Positions 1-6,853 of a stretch of 8,587 nt of DNA are shown one piece after another. Numbering within the stretch: the stretch's first letter is position 1; each line of letters opens with the position of its first letter. The notes under the pieces were generated by a model. It was not told the origin of the DNA. It did not search any database and saw only the letters and a list, made by a program, of their open reading frames with translations. The stretch is from Symbiobacteriaceae bacterium (lineage in GTDB: Bacteria; Bacillota; JAAYKD01; WRDA01): the NCBI GenBank assembly GCA_009783675.1, contig WRDA01000051.1:1-8587 (forward strand). The letters are read 5' to 3'. The position numbers were made by a program, and so were the translations under genes.

Positions 1-1028
1 ATCTTCAGTCCTTAGGTCTCGGCAACATCCTTGATCTGCCTGGAGTACCGCCAACTGACGAGCCTGAGGCTAGTTATGGGATGATGATGCTTGCATCTCC
101 GGGTAAAGATACTATTACCGGTCACTGGGAATTGGCAGGCATCCGTTTGGAACGTCCCTTCCCGCTTTTTCCTGCAGGATTTCCTCCTGATTTTATCCAC
201 CGTTTCGAAGACAGCATCGGGCGTAAGACCCTGGGTAATATTGCGGCATCTGGCACGGAAATCATCGCCAGTCTGGGAGAGGAACACTTACTTACCGGAT
301 ATCCTATCGTCTATACTTCCGCTGATAGTGTTTTTCAGATTGCTGCTCACGAAGAAACCATTCCCTTGCCTCAGTTGTACAGCATCTGCCAGACGGCCAG
401 AGATATGCTTCAGGGAGGATACAGGGTTGGGCGGGTTATCGCCAGACCTTTCGTCGGCTCGCCTGGTTCTTTTCAACGTACAGCCTATCGTCATGACTAT
501 GCTGTTCTGCCTCCTACTCCTAACCTGCTGACAATCCTGACCGAAAATGGAATCTTAGTCAGAGGTATTGGTAAAATAGGAGATATCTTCTGTCAGGTGG
601 GGATAAGCAGCAGTCATCCGACCAAGTCCAATCAGGACGGGTTAGAGGTTTTGGAGAGACTCCTTTATGAGGATCAGGCAGAAGGACTGTTCTTTCTCAA
701 CTTGGTGGATTTTGATGCGTTATATGGTCATCGCAACGATCCACAGGGCTATGCCAGAGCTCTGGAAGATTTCGATTCTTTTCTGCCCCGTTTATTGACT
801 GCCCTCCATCCAGGAGATCGCCTGGTGATCACTGCCGATCATGGCTGTGATCCTACAACAGATGGCACAGATCATTCCCGGGAGTACGTTCCCTTGTTAA
901 TATATACGCCACAAAAGAAAGGTCAGCCTCTGGGAGTTCGCTCGTCTCTAGCAGATTTAGCCGCTTCTGAATGTGTCCTGCGTCAGATTAACCTGGTCCT
1001 TCACGGAGAACCGATCGAGCACTATTAA
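1..1028 (+). CDS. deoB: Phosphopentomutase, 5'-truncated by window edge
   Basis: Interconverts ribose-1-/deoxyribose-1-phosphate and the 5-phosphates, linking nucleoside breakdown to central carbon metabolism; cytoplasmic, Mn-dependent, alkaline phosphatase superfamily. The reading frame is open from position 3 to the TAA at 1026-1028, giving 341 visible residues against about 390 for the family, so roughly 50 N-terminal residues, including the first metal-binding Asp, lie outside the window; the ATG at 81 is internal. Visible signatures in order: LGLGNI near the left edge, ASYG then GKDTITGHWE (the Thr of GKDT corresponds to the phosphorylated Thr), TSADSVFQIAAHE, RPFVGSPGSFQRT, VDFDALYGHRNDP, and ADHGCDPTTDGTDHSRE. 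The Asp/His of FDALYGH, the Asp-His of ADH and the last His of TDH match the remaining di-metal ligands known for this family, so the enzyme looks intact where visible. The next gene follows after 33 nt, probably in the same transcript. Confidence 0.96.
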   Translation, partial: LQSLGLGNILDLPGVPPTDEPEASYGMMMLASPGKDTITGHWELAGIRLERPFPLFPAGFPPDFIHRFEDSIGRKTLGNIAASGTEIIASLGEEHLLTGYPIVYTSADSVFQIAAHEETIPLPQLYSICQTARDMLQGGYRVGRVIARPFVGSPGSFQRTAYRHDYAVLPPTPNLLTILTENGILVRGIGKIGDIFCQVGISSSHPTKSNQDGLEVLERLLYEDQAEGLFFLNLVDFDALYGHRNDPQGYARALEDFDSFLPRLLTALHPGDRLVITADHGCDPTTDGTDHSREYVPLLIYTPQKKGQPLGVRSSLADLAASECVLRQINLVLHGEPIEHY

Positions 1029-1061
1029 CCATACACAGCCGAAGATGGAGGAGAGATTTAG

Positions 1062-2240
1062 ATGAAGTTTACAGGAGTTACCGCCAGGGGAATCGTTATG
1101 CCTATCTTCAAGTCAGGAGATCCCTTGATTGATCTGATTTGTGAGCAGACCATCAAAGCCGCTCAATCAGAAGGGTTCTCGTTAAACGACAGAGATATCC
1201 TGGCGGTCACTGAATCGGTGGTAGCCAGAGCTCAGGGAAACTATGCTACCTGTGCTCAGATTGCCAAAGATGTTCGCAGTAAGTTTCCCGAGCCTGTTCT
1301 TGGCGTTCTGTTCCCCATCATCAGCCGCAACCGTATTGCAATTATCCTCAAAGCCATCGCACAAGGGGTAGATAAAGTTATAATTCAGTTGTCATACCCC
1401 ACCGATGAGGTGGGAAACGAGCTAGTAGCCTGGGATAAACTGGATGATCATAAAATCAACCCCTATACACACAGTTTCGACGAAGAGGAGTTTCGCAGTT
1501 TATTCGGGGTCAATGTCCATCGATATACCGGTGTGGATTATGTCGCATACTATAAGAGCCTGGGTTCAAACATAGAGATAGTGTTCTCCAACGATCCCTG
1601 CCATCTGCTGAATTATACCGATCAGATTCTTTGTTGTGATGTGCATACCCGTAAACGCAGTCAACGACTGCTGCTAAAAGCCCAAGCCAGGACAGTTCTC
1701 TGTCTGGATCAGCTAATGACAGCCTCGGTGGATGGTAGCGGATATAACCCCCAGTATGGTTTATTGGGAGCAAACAAAGCCACAGAGGATATGGTCAAGT
1801 TTTTTCCCAGAGATGGTCAGTCCTTCGTGGACCAGCTGCAGCTGCGTCTTCTCGAAAGGACAGGGAAGCGTTTGGAGGTGCTGATCTATGGAGATGGAGG
1901 CTTCAAAGATCCCCAGGTAGGTATCTGGGAGTTGCATGATCCGGTAATATCACCGGCATTTACTTCCGGTTTGCATGGAGTACCCAACGAACTGAAACTG
2001 AAGTTCATCGTCGATGATGAACTGGATAATTTACGAGGCGAGGAACTGGAGAACGCTCTGCGGGAACGCATCAAAGCAAAGCCCGAAAGCCTTTACGGGC
2101 AGATGGCTGGCGAAGGAACGACCCCGCGCCAGTTAACCGATTTGCTTGGCTCTCTCTCTGATCTAATCAGCGGCAGCGGCGATCGAGGCACGCCTGTAGT
2201 CTTGATACAGGGTTATTTTACCAACTACGCTTCGGAGTAG
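1062..2240 (+). CDS. CofE-like protein (coenzyme F420-0:L-glutamate ligase family), role unassigned
   Basis: Belongs by sequence to the F420-0:gamma-glutamyl ligase family, whose archaeal member CofE adds glutamate to F420-0 using GTP. At 392 aa it is much longer than archaeal CofE (about 250 aa). The N-terminal part carries the family-like segment NDRDILAVTESVVARAQGNY. The C-terminal part has YGDGGFKDP (about residues 276-284), then GTTPRQLTDLLGSLSDL and SGSGDRGTPVVLIQGYF (about 352-386), resembling the closing segment of CofE. The middle holds a lineage-specific stretch with Cys180, Cys191-Cys192, His195 and Cys214, which might be structural or metal-binding (inference). No F420 biosynthesis partner (CofC, CofD, CofG/H) is in the window, so an F420 role is unproven; it may be another amide-forming ligase. 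Start ATG has GGAGG at 1047-1051, 10 nt upstream. It sits 33 nt after deoB and is closed by a terminator-like hairpin. Confidence 0.8.
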   Translation: MKFTGVTARGIVMPIFKSGDPLIDLICEQTIKAAQSEGFSLNDRDILAVTESVVARAQGNYATCAQIAKDVRSKFPEPVLGVLFPIISRNRIAIILKAIAQGVDKVIIQLSYPTDEVGNELVAWDKLDDHKINPYTHSFDEEEFRSLFGVNVHRYTGVDYVAYYKSLGSNIEIVFSNDPCHLLNYTDQILCCDVHTRKRSQRLLLKAQARTVLCLDQLMTASVDGSGYNPQYGLLGANKATEDMVKFFPRDGQSFVDQLQLRLLERTGKRLEVLIYGDGGFKDPQVGIWELHDPVISPAFTSGLHGVPNELKLKFIVDDELDNLRGEELENALRERIKAKPESLYGQMAGEGTTPRQLTDLLGSLSDLISGSGDRGTPVVLIQGYFTNYASE

Positions 2241-2260
2241 TCATTCGTTTAGGACCAAAC

Positions 2261-2300
2261 CATAAAGCCCCTGTACTATAATGGTAAAAGGGGCTTTATG
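2261..2300 (+). terminator. Probable Rho-independent terminator after the CofE-like gene
   Basis: Perfect 12-bp inverted repeat: CATAAAGCCCCT (2261-2272) and AGGGGCTTTATG (2289-2300) around a 16-nt loop. It begins 20 nt after the stop codon at 2238-2240. The GCCCC/GGGGC core flanked by AAA on the left and TTT on the right is typical of terminators, but the T-tract is short (CTTTATGATT) and the loop is long, so efficiency is uncertain. Because of the symmetry it could also act on the opposite strand, though no convergent gene is present. Confidence 0.65.
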
Positions 2301-2376
2301 ATTGTACGGAGGCGGAAAGAAGGATTATGCATTTGCTGAGAGAAATTCATCAGGGTACTACTATAACATAACACTC

Positions 2377-2383
2377 AAGGAGG
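2377..2383 (+). promoter_or_regulatory. Ribosome binding site fixing a GTG start for the dipeptidase
   Basis: AAGGAGG, an excellent match to the anti-Shine-Dalgarno sequence, lies 7 nt before GTG at 2391. The next in-frame Met is residue 53, past the first zinc ligands at residues 25 and 27, so the GTG start is well supported. Confidence 0.85.
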
Positions 2384-2390
2384 AATTCTA

Positions 2391-3386
2391 GTGATTAAAC
2401 TTAGCGAAGCTCAGGAAAGACATGCTCAGGAGTTGCATCATCAATCTCTGGTCATCGATACCCATTGCGATACCATAATCGGAGTGGTCAACGGGAAATA
2501 CGGGCTGGGAACAGAACGCAGCGAAGGGCATATCGATCTTCCCAGAATGCAAAGAGGCGGTGTCAATGCCCAGTTCTTTGCTTGTTACATAGAGCCTGTG
2601 TTTAAGCCCACTCGATCCTTGCGACGTTGCCTGCAGATGATCGACGCTATATACAAGCAGGCAGAAGAGAATCAGGAAAAAATGGGCGTCGCTTTGACAG
2701 CCTGTGATATTGAGCAACTGCAGGCAGCAGGTAAAGTCGCTGCTATAATTGCCATTGAAGGTGGCGAAGCGGTAGAAGGCGATCTTGGAGTTCTACGGAT
2801 GCTTCACAAGCTGGGAGTTCGTGCTATTGGCCTAACCTGGAATCAGCGTAACGATATCGCCGATGGCGTCGGAGAGATCCGCGCCAGGGGAGGGTTGACC
2901 AACTTCGGAGTGAGTTTGATTCATGAGATGAATCGTCTTGGTATAATTGTCGATGTCTCACATTTAACCAAACCAGGGTTCTGGGATGTAATTGCCGAGA
3001 GTACAGCACCAATTATAGCCTCTCATTCCAATGCCGAGGCAATTTGCAATCATCAACGTAATCTCGATGATGAGCAGATAAAAGCTCTGGCCAAGAATGG
3101 AGGCGTTATGGGTATGAACTTCTGTCCGCCTTTTGTTGCGGCAGAAAATGCAACAATTGAAGACATGCTCAACCATGTCGATCATATTGTGCAGTTGGTT
3201 GGTCCGGATCATGTGGGCTTAGGATCGGATTTTGATGGAATTGGCTCAACACCAGTAGGTCTTGAGGATGCTTCGCAAATGATCAACATGACTCGCGGGA
3301 TGGTCCAGCGAGGTTACAGCGATGAGGATATTATCAAGATCCTGGGCGGCAATTATCTCCGCGTTATGAAGACGATCATGCCGTAA
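2391..3386 (+). CDS. Zinc dipeptidase, membrane (renal) dipeptidase family M19
   Basis: Hydrolyses dipeptides, in many family members including those with a D-residue at the C-terminal position; the exact substrate here is unknown. At 331 aa it has the usual bacterial length. Ligands of the two-zinc centre are visible in order: His25 and Asp27 (DTHCDT), bridging Glu123 (AIEGGEA), His191 (VDVSHLTKPGF), His212 (IIASHSNAEA) and Asp280 (GLGSDFDGIG), all within a TIM-barrel-type sequence. There is no signal peptide or membrane segment, so it is probably cytoplasmic, unlike the GPI-anchored mammalian enzyme. Start is GTG with a strong ribosome site. It is isolated by a terminator-like hairpin upstream and a 222-nt intergenic region downstream, so it is probably its own transcript. 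Placed beside amino acid oxidation genes, a role in peptide use is plausible but inferred. Confidence 0.93.
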   Translation: MIKLSEAQERHAQELHHQSLVIDTHCDTIIGVVNGKYGLGTERSEGHIDLPRMQRGGVNAQFFACYIEPVFKPTRSLRRCLQMIDAIYKQAEENQEKMGVALTACDIEQLQAAGKVAAIIAIEGGEAVEGDLGVLRMLHKLGVRAIGLTWNQRNDIADGVGEIRARGGLTNFGVSLIHEMNRLGIIVDVSHLTKPGFWDVIAESTAPIIASHSNAEAICNHQRNLDDEQIKALAKNGGVMGMNFCPPFVAAENATIEDMLNHVDHIVQLVGPDHVGLGSDFDGIGSTPVGLEDASQMINMTRGMVQRGYSDEDIIKILGGNYLRVMKTIMP

Positions 3387-3395
3387 ACTAAAGGT

Positions 3396-3429
3396 CCAAC
3401 ATAGGCACTAAGCATAGTGCCAATATTGG
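3396..3429. repeat. Imperfect hairpin overlapping the palindrome
   Basis: CCAACATAGGCACTA (3396-3410) pairs with TAGTGCCAATATTGG (3415-3429) around the loop AGCA. The stem has 13 pairs and two single mismatches; the inner seven pairs GGCACTA/TAGTGCC are perfect. It starts 10 nt after the dipeptidase stop, where a terminator would be expected, but no T-tract follows. It shares its right arm with the 22-bp palindrome, so in RNA the two folds exclude each other. Confidence 0.7.
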
Positions 3430-3435
3430 CACTAT
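3414..3435. promoter_or_regulatory. 22-bp perfect palindrome, candidate operator
   Basis: The half-site ATAGTGCCAAT is followed directly by its exact reverse complement ATTGGCACTAT, with no spacer. A further copy of GGCACTA sits at 3404-3410, so the heptamer occurs three times in 31 bp (direct, inverted, direct). A symmetric site of this kind suits a dimeric winged-helix protein, and the nearest regulator is the GntR-family gene starting about 185 bp downstream; autoregulation is an inference. TTGGCA (3426-3431) inside it resembles a -35 box, but I found no acceptable -10 at the right distance. The remainder of the intergenic region (3436-3608) shows no convincing promoter or RNA structure. 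Confidence 0.55.
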
Positions 3436-3620
3436 TCAAATAACGACAGGCGCAGATTCGGCTGCTACACAGGAAATATGAATGGCAGCAGGGAATTGTT
3501 TTAGTGTGTGGCTGACTGGAAAGCTGCTTAAGTGGTTTTCAGAGTTTTGGAGATGGTTCAATGATAATGGACTGATCTAAGGATCAACAGGTTCGGGCAC
3601 ATAGGAGAGTGGCATACCTG

Positions 3621-4649
3621 ATGGATTGTTCTGTTATCATCCTGGATAAAAGAAATGGCATACCTCTGTACATGCAGCTGGTGGAGCAGTTACGCAGCAT
3701 GATCCTTAGCGGCCACCTTAATGCAGGGGACAGACTTGCCACTGAGCGTGAGCTTTCTCAGTGCCTTGGAATTAGTCGAAACACTGTTAGCCTGGCGTAC
3801 AAGGAACTTGAGCGTCAGGGTCTGATCATCTCACGTCAGGGAAACGGGACTTATGTCGCCGATCTCGAGGTTCGTTTACCTCAGGACGAACGCAGAGAAC
3901 AGCTTTTGAACCATGTGGATCAGGCCATTGATCATGCCGCTGAACTCGGCTATACTCTGGAAGAGTTCACCAGTATCGTTAGTGGACATATTAAGGGTCG
4001 GCAATGGCTGTTTCGTAATATTCACATGGTTTTTATCGAATGTAATCGTGAACAGACCGATTACTTCGCCCATGAAATAGAACTTGGTTCGGGTGTAACC
4101 GTTGAACCGCTGCTTCTCGAGACTTTCGAATTCTACCCGGAAGAAGCAAGGGAGGTCATTTCCACAGCGGAGTTAATCGTCACAACATTCTACCACCTCA
4201 ATGAGGTCCGTGCATTGCTGCCTCATAGGGTAAACGATATTATCGGGATAGCTTTGGAACCCCTGATGGATACAGTTGTTCGTATAGCCAGACTGCCAAA
4301 GGAACACCGCATCGGGTTAGTGACTCTTTCAGAGAAGTTCGCTGAAGGGGTAAGGAAATCAATTAAGGATTCGGGTATCCCCGGACTTACACTGATACGT
4401 ATTCAGACCCAGACAGAAGAACAGTTTCGTGATGCCGTGAAACCTTTCAATGTCCTGATTGTTTCTCCAGGCCGTAAGTCTCAGGTGGAAAGCCTGACCA
4501 GTGCGATGCATAAGGAGATCATTGAGTTTATCTACCGCCCCGATCAGGGATCGATTAACCTGCTCAAGAATGCATTACTAAAAGTACGTAACACCAGAAA
4601 TGAAGTGAATCGCCCAAGAGATCGCAGTAGAATCCCCAGCAAACAGTAG
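3621..4649 (+). CDS. GntR-family transcriptional regulator with a large unassigned C-terminal domain
   Basis: DNA-binding regulator, probably of the downstream korDABC-gdhA genes. Residues about 13-80 form a classic GntR winged helix-turn-helix: GIPLYMQLVEQLRSMILSG, LATERELSQCLGISRNTVS, then the wing RQGNGTYVADLE. The remaining 260 or so residues are not a PLP aminotransferase (MocR), FadR/FCD or UTRA domain that I recognise. They alternate beta-strand-like and helical stretches (for example IHMVFIECN, AELIVTTFYHL, HRIGLVTLSEKF, FNVLIVSPGRK), suggesting a two-lobed ligand-binding fold (inference). Start is uncertain: AGGAG at 3603-3607 is only 1 nt from an in-frame GTG at 3609 but 13 nt from ATG at 3621; ATG was chosen. 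An in-frame stop at 3573-3575 with no other start codon excludes longer forms. korD begins 41 nt downstream with no terminator visible between. Confidence 0.88.
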   Translation: MDCSVIILDKRNGIPLYMQLVEQLRSMILSGHLNAGDRLATERELSQCLGISRNTVSLAYKELERQGLIISRQGNGTYVADLEVRLPQDERREQLLNHVDQAIDHAAELGYTLEEFTSIVSGHIKGRQWLFRNIHMVFIECNREQTDYFAHEIELGSGVTVEPLLLETFEFYPEEAREVISTAELIVTTFYHLNEVRALLPHRVNDIIGIALEPLMDTVVRIARLPKEHRIGLVTLSEKFAEGVRKSIKDSGIPGLTLIRIQTQTEEQFRDAVKPFNVLIVSPGRKSQVESLTSAMHKEIIEFIYRPDQGSINLLKNALLKVRNTRNEVNRPRDRSRIPSKQ

Positions 4650-4690
4650 ATAATCATCCCTTCCAGAGATCGAAAGGAGGAAACACATCG

Positions 4691-4906
4691 ATGGACAATA
4701 ATCCCCCACTTAAGAGGGTGATTGTCAGGGAGCAATGGTGTAAAGCATGCGGTATCTGTATCGCATTCTGTCCGCGCCAGGCGCTGTCTGCCGATACATC
4801 AGGCAAACCAACCTGGAATACTGATGTATGTGTACGTTGCGGACTATGTGAGCAGCGTTGTCCTGACTTCGCTATCTACCTTGAGGAGGTGAATGCCCTT
4901 GGCTGA
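4691..4906 (+). CDS. korD: 2-oxoglutarate:ferredoxin oxidoreductase, delta (ferredoxin) subunit
   Basis: Small electron-carrier subunit that passes electrons from the thiamine-diphosphate catalytic core to external ferredoxin. The 71-aa protein has two [4Fe-4S] motifs of the form C-x2-C-x2-C-x3-C-P: Cys17, 20, 23, 27 (CKACGICIAFCP) and Cys47, 50, 53, 57 (CVRCGLCEQRCP). It is preceded by AAAGGAGG at 4673-4680, 10 nt from the ATG. Its 3' end overlaps the start of korA, and the ribosome site of korA lies within its last codons, which indicates translational coupling. Alone it could be any 2x[4Fe-4S] ferredoxin; the subunit assignment rests on the korA-korB-korC genes immediately downstream. Confidence 0.93.
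   Translation: MDNNPPLKRVIVREQWCKACGICIAFCPRQALSADTSGKPTWNTDVCVRCGLCEQRCPDFAIYLEEVNALG
4884..4890 (+). promoter_or_regulatory. Ribosome binding site inside korD that favours a TTG start for korA
   Basis: AGGAGGT lies inside the end of korD. Its GGAGG core is 9 nt from TTG at 4899 but only 3 nt from ATG at 4893, both in the korA frame. Spacing therefore favours TTG, which costs only two residues. Confidence 0.6.
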
Positions 4907-6032
4907 GAAACGGCTGATGCAGGGTAATGAAGCCTGTGTCGCAGGAGCTTTAGCCGCAGGAATGGACTTCTTCGCTGGTTACCCTATCACTCCATCGACT
5001 GAAATTGCCGAGTTGGCGGCGGAATATCTCCCGCAACGAGGGGGAAGGTTCATCCAAATGGAGGATGAGATTGCCTCCATGGGTGCCGTCATAGGAGCTA
5101 GTCTTACCGGGCGTAAAGCCATGACCGCGACTTCAGGCCCCGGCTTTTCATTGAAGCAGGAGAACATTGGTTATGCTGCAATCACCGAAGTTCCCTGTGT
5201 CATTGTTAATGTTCAGCGTGCAGGTCCCAGCACGGGAATCCCCACTGCTCCGGCCCAGGGTGATGTAATGCAGGCTCGTTGGGGGACCCATGGGGATCAC
5301 CCGAGTATAACCCTCTCACCATCCTCAGTGGAGGAGACTTTCGGTCTGACTCTGCGTGCTTTTAACCTGGCGGAGAAGTACCGAACTCCGGTTATCCTGC
5401 TTCTGGATGAGATCGTTGGTCACATGAGGGAAGCAGTCATACTTCCCGCAGAAGGAACTGTAGAAGTGATCGACCGTGTAAAGCCAGTCTGTTCTCCTGC
5501 AGAGTATCGCCCCTACGATGCGGCAATGGGAGAGACAGCACCGATGCCTGACTTTGGCAGCGGATACCCTTATCATGTTACTGGGTTAACTCACGATAGG
5601 GAAGGCTTCACGACGTCCAAACCTGCTGAAGTGGATTTCATCATACGTCGCCTGCATAGCAAGATCGAGATGCATCTCGCTGATATTCTCCAATGGGAAG
5701 AGATTGCAACAGAGGATGCTGATATACTCCTCGTTGCATATGGTGCGACTGCGCGATCAGCTAAGGCGGCTTTGAAGATGGCCAGGAAACAGGGCGTAAA
5801 AGTTGGTTTGTTTCGTCCCCTGACAATCTGGCCTTTTCCCGAGGCTGCTTTGACTCAGGTAGCCAAGGGTAAGCAGGTCATTGTTCCGGAAATGAACCTG
5901 GGTCAAATTGCCTTGGAAGTGGAGAGGATAATAAAAGCGGAGGTCAGTGGTGTCAATCAGGTCGATGGGGAACCACTCAATCCTGCAAAGATTCTCCAGG
6001 CCATCATGGTGGGAAGCGAGGTGTCCCGATGA
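4899..6032 (+). CDS. korA: 2-oxoglutarate:ferredoxin oxidoreductase, alpha subunit
   Basis: Supplies the pyrimidine-binding half of the thiamine diphosphate site and, with KorB, catalyses CoA-dependent oxidative decarboxylation of a 2-oxoacid. From the TTG start it is 377 aa, a usual length for an alpha subunit without a fused gamma domain. Visible signatures: GNEACVAGAL, then FAGYPITPSTEIAEL near residue 27, MEDEIASMGAVIGAS from residue 54 (the Glu57 region probably contacts the cofactor), TSGPGFSLKQE from 78, and VNVQRAGPSTGIPTAPAQGD. The C-terminal part (ADILLVAYGATARSAK, FRPLTIWPFPEAAL) is the transketolase C-terminal-like domain. Substrate is inferred as 2-oxoglutarate from subunit order and the neighbouring glutamate dehydrogenase; a branched-chain 2-oxoacid enzyme is the main alternative. 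It overlaps korD upstream and korB downstream (ATGA). An alternative start is ATG at 4893. Confidence 0.92.
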   Translation: MAEKRLMQGNEACVAGALAAGMDFFAGYPITPSTEIAELAAEYLPQRGGRFIQMEDEIASMGAVIGASLTGRKAMTATSGPGFSLKQENIGYAAITEVPCVIVNVQRAGPSTGIPTAPAQGDVMQARWGTHGDHPSITLSPSSVEETFGLTLRAFNLAEKYRTPVILLLDEIVGHMREAVILPAEGTVEVIDRVKPVCSPAEYRPYDAAMGETAPMPDFGSGYPYHVTGLTHDREGFTTSKPAEVDFIIRRLHSKIEMHLADILQWEEIATEDADILLVAYGATARSAKAALKMARKQGVKVGLFRPLTIWPFPEAALTQVAKGKQVIVPEMNLGQIALEVERIIKAEVSGVNQVDGEPLNPAKILQAIMVGSEVSR

Positions 6033-6853
6033 GTTCCCTGGCTGATAAGTATCTGCGTGGCCATAAAATGCCTCATATCTGGTGTCCCGGCTGTGGGAAC
6101 GGGATCATCACACATGCGGTCCTGCGTGCAATCGATCAGCTGCAGTGGGAGAGAGATGATATAGTCATCGTCTCCGGAATTGGTTGTTCTTCACGAGCAC
6201 CAGGCTACCTGGATTTCAACACTCTGCATACAACCCACGGACGCGCTCTGGCTTTCGCCACAGGAGTCAAACATGGCAATCCCAGGCTAAAGGTAATCGT
6301 TCTCACCGGTGATGGCGATTGTGCTGCTATCGGTGGTAATCATCTGATCCATGCTTGTCGTCGCAATATCGATATTACGGCAATTGTCTATAATAATAGT
6401 ATTTATGGTATGACCAGCGGTCAGTTCTCTCCTCTCACTCCTACTGGGAGTCTGGCTACCACTGCTCCATACGGTAACATCGACAGAGCATTCGATCTAT
6501 GTGACCTGGCGACAGCAGCCGGAGCGTCTTTTGTCGCTCGTTCGACGACCTATCATGCCAACCATCTGAGGGATATGATCGTCCATGGTCTGCAGAATGA
6601 AGGTTTCTCTCTGATCGAAGCTATGACGCATTGTCCAACCTATTTTGGTCGTCGCAATCGTATCGGGGGTCCGGTGGAGATGCTAAAGATGCAGCAGGAG
6701 CAAGCCATACCGGTTCAGAGAGCTGCGAGTATGACTCAAGAGCAGTTGGAGGGTAAGTATCTCATCGGAGAGTTGCATAACCAACAAATGCCTGAATTTT
6801 GCGCACTTTATGAACAGGTAATCCAAAAAGCCGGAGGAGGCAACCAGCGATGA
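6029..6853 (+). CDS. korB: 2-oxoglutarate:ferredoxin oxidoreductase, beta subunit
   Basis: Carries the thiamine diphosphate/Mg site and one [4Fe-4S] cluster of the oxidoreductase. The 274-aa protein shows the cofactor motif GDGD at residues 94-97 followed by YNNSIYGMTSGQ at 121-132. Cluster ligands expected for this family are visible: Cys19 and Cys22 (WCPGCGNG), Cys53 (GIGCSSRAPGY) and Cys202 (CPTYFGRRN). The last motif, together with SPLTPTG and TTAPYGN, is the pattern seen in 2-oxoglutarate-type beta subunits. The common MTGGQ is MTSGQ here, a small variation. The ATG overlaps the korA stop as ATGA, with AGGTG just upstream, so translation is probably coupled. All residues needed for activity that I can check are present. 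Confidence 0.93.
   Translation: MSSLADKYLRGHKMPHIWCPGCGNGIITHAVLRAIDQLQWERDDIVIVSGIGCSSRAPGYLDFNTLHTTHGRALAFATGVKHGNPRLKVIVLTGDGDCAAIGGNHLIHACRRNIDITAIVYNNSIYGMTSGQFSPLTPTGSLATTAPYGNIDRAFDLCDLATAAGASFVARSTTYHANHLRDMIVHGLQNEGFSLIEAMTHCPTYFGRRNRIGGPVEMLKMQQEQAIPVQRAASMTQEQLEGKYLIGELHNQQMPEFCALYEQVIQKAGGGNQR

Noticed and set aside
91..531. 146-codon open frame on the + strand overlapping deoB
   Set aside because: It lies in another frame of a strongly conserved phosphopentomutase and its translation has no recognisable motif.
2333..2367. Possible promoter for the dipeptidase: TTGCTG with TATAAC or TACTAT
   Set aside because: Spacings of 23 and 20 nt are outside the normal 16-18 range and both boxes are weak matches.
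3461..3489. GCTGC/GCAGC inverted repeat
   Set aside because: Only five Watson-Crick pairs around a 19-nt loop; expected by chance.
3478..3504. Eight-codon mini-ORF (ATG to TAG) after AGGA in the intergenic region upstream of the GntR gene
   Set aside because: The ribosome site is only 3 nt away, the peptide shows no run of regulatory codons, and there is no attached attenuator structure.
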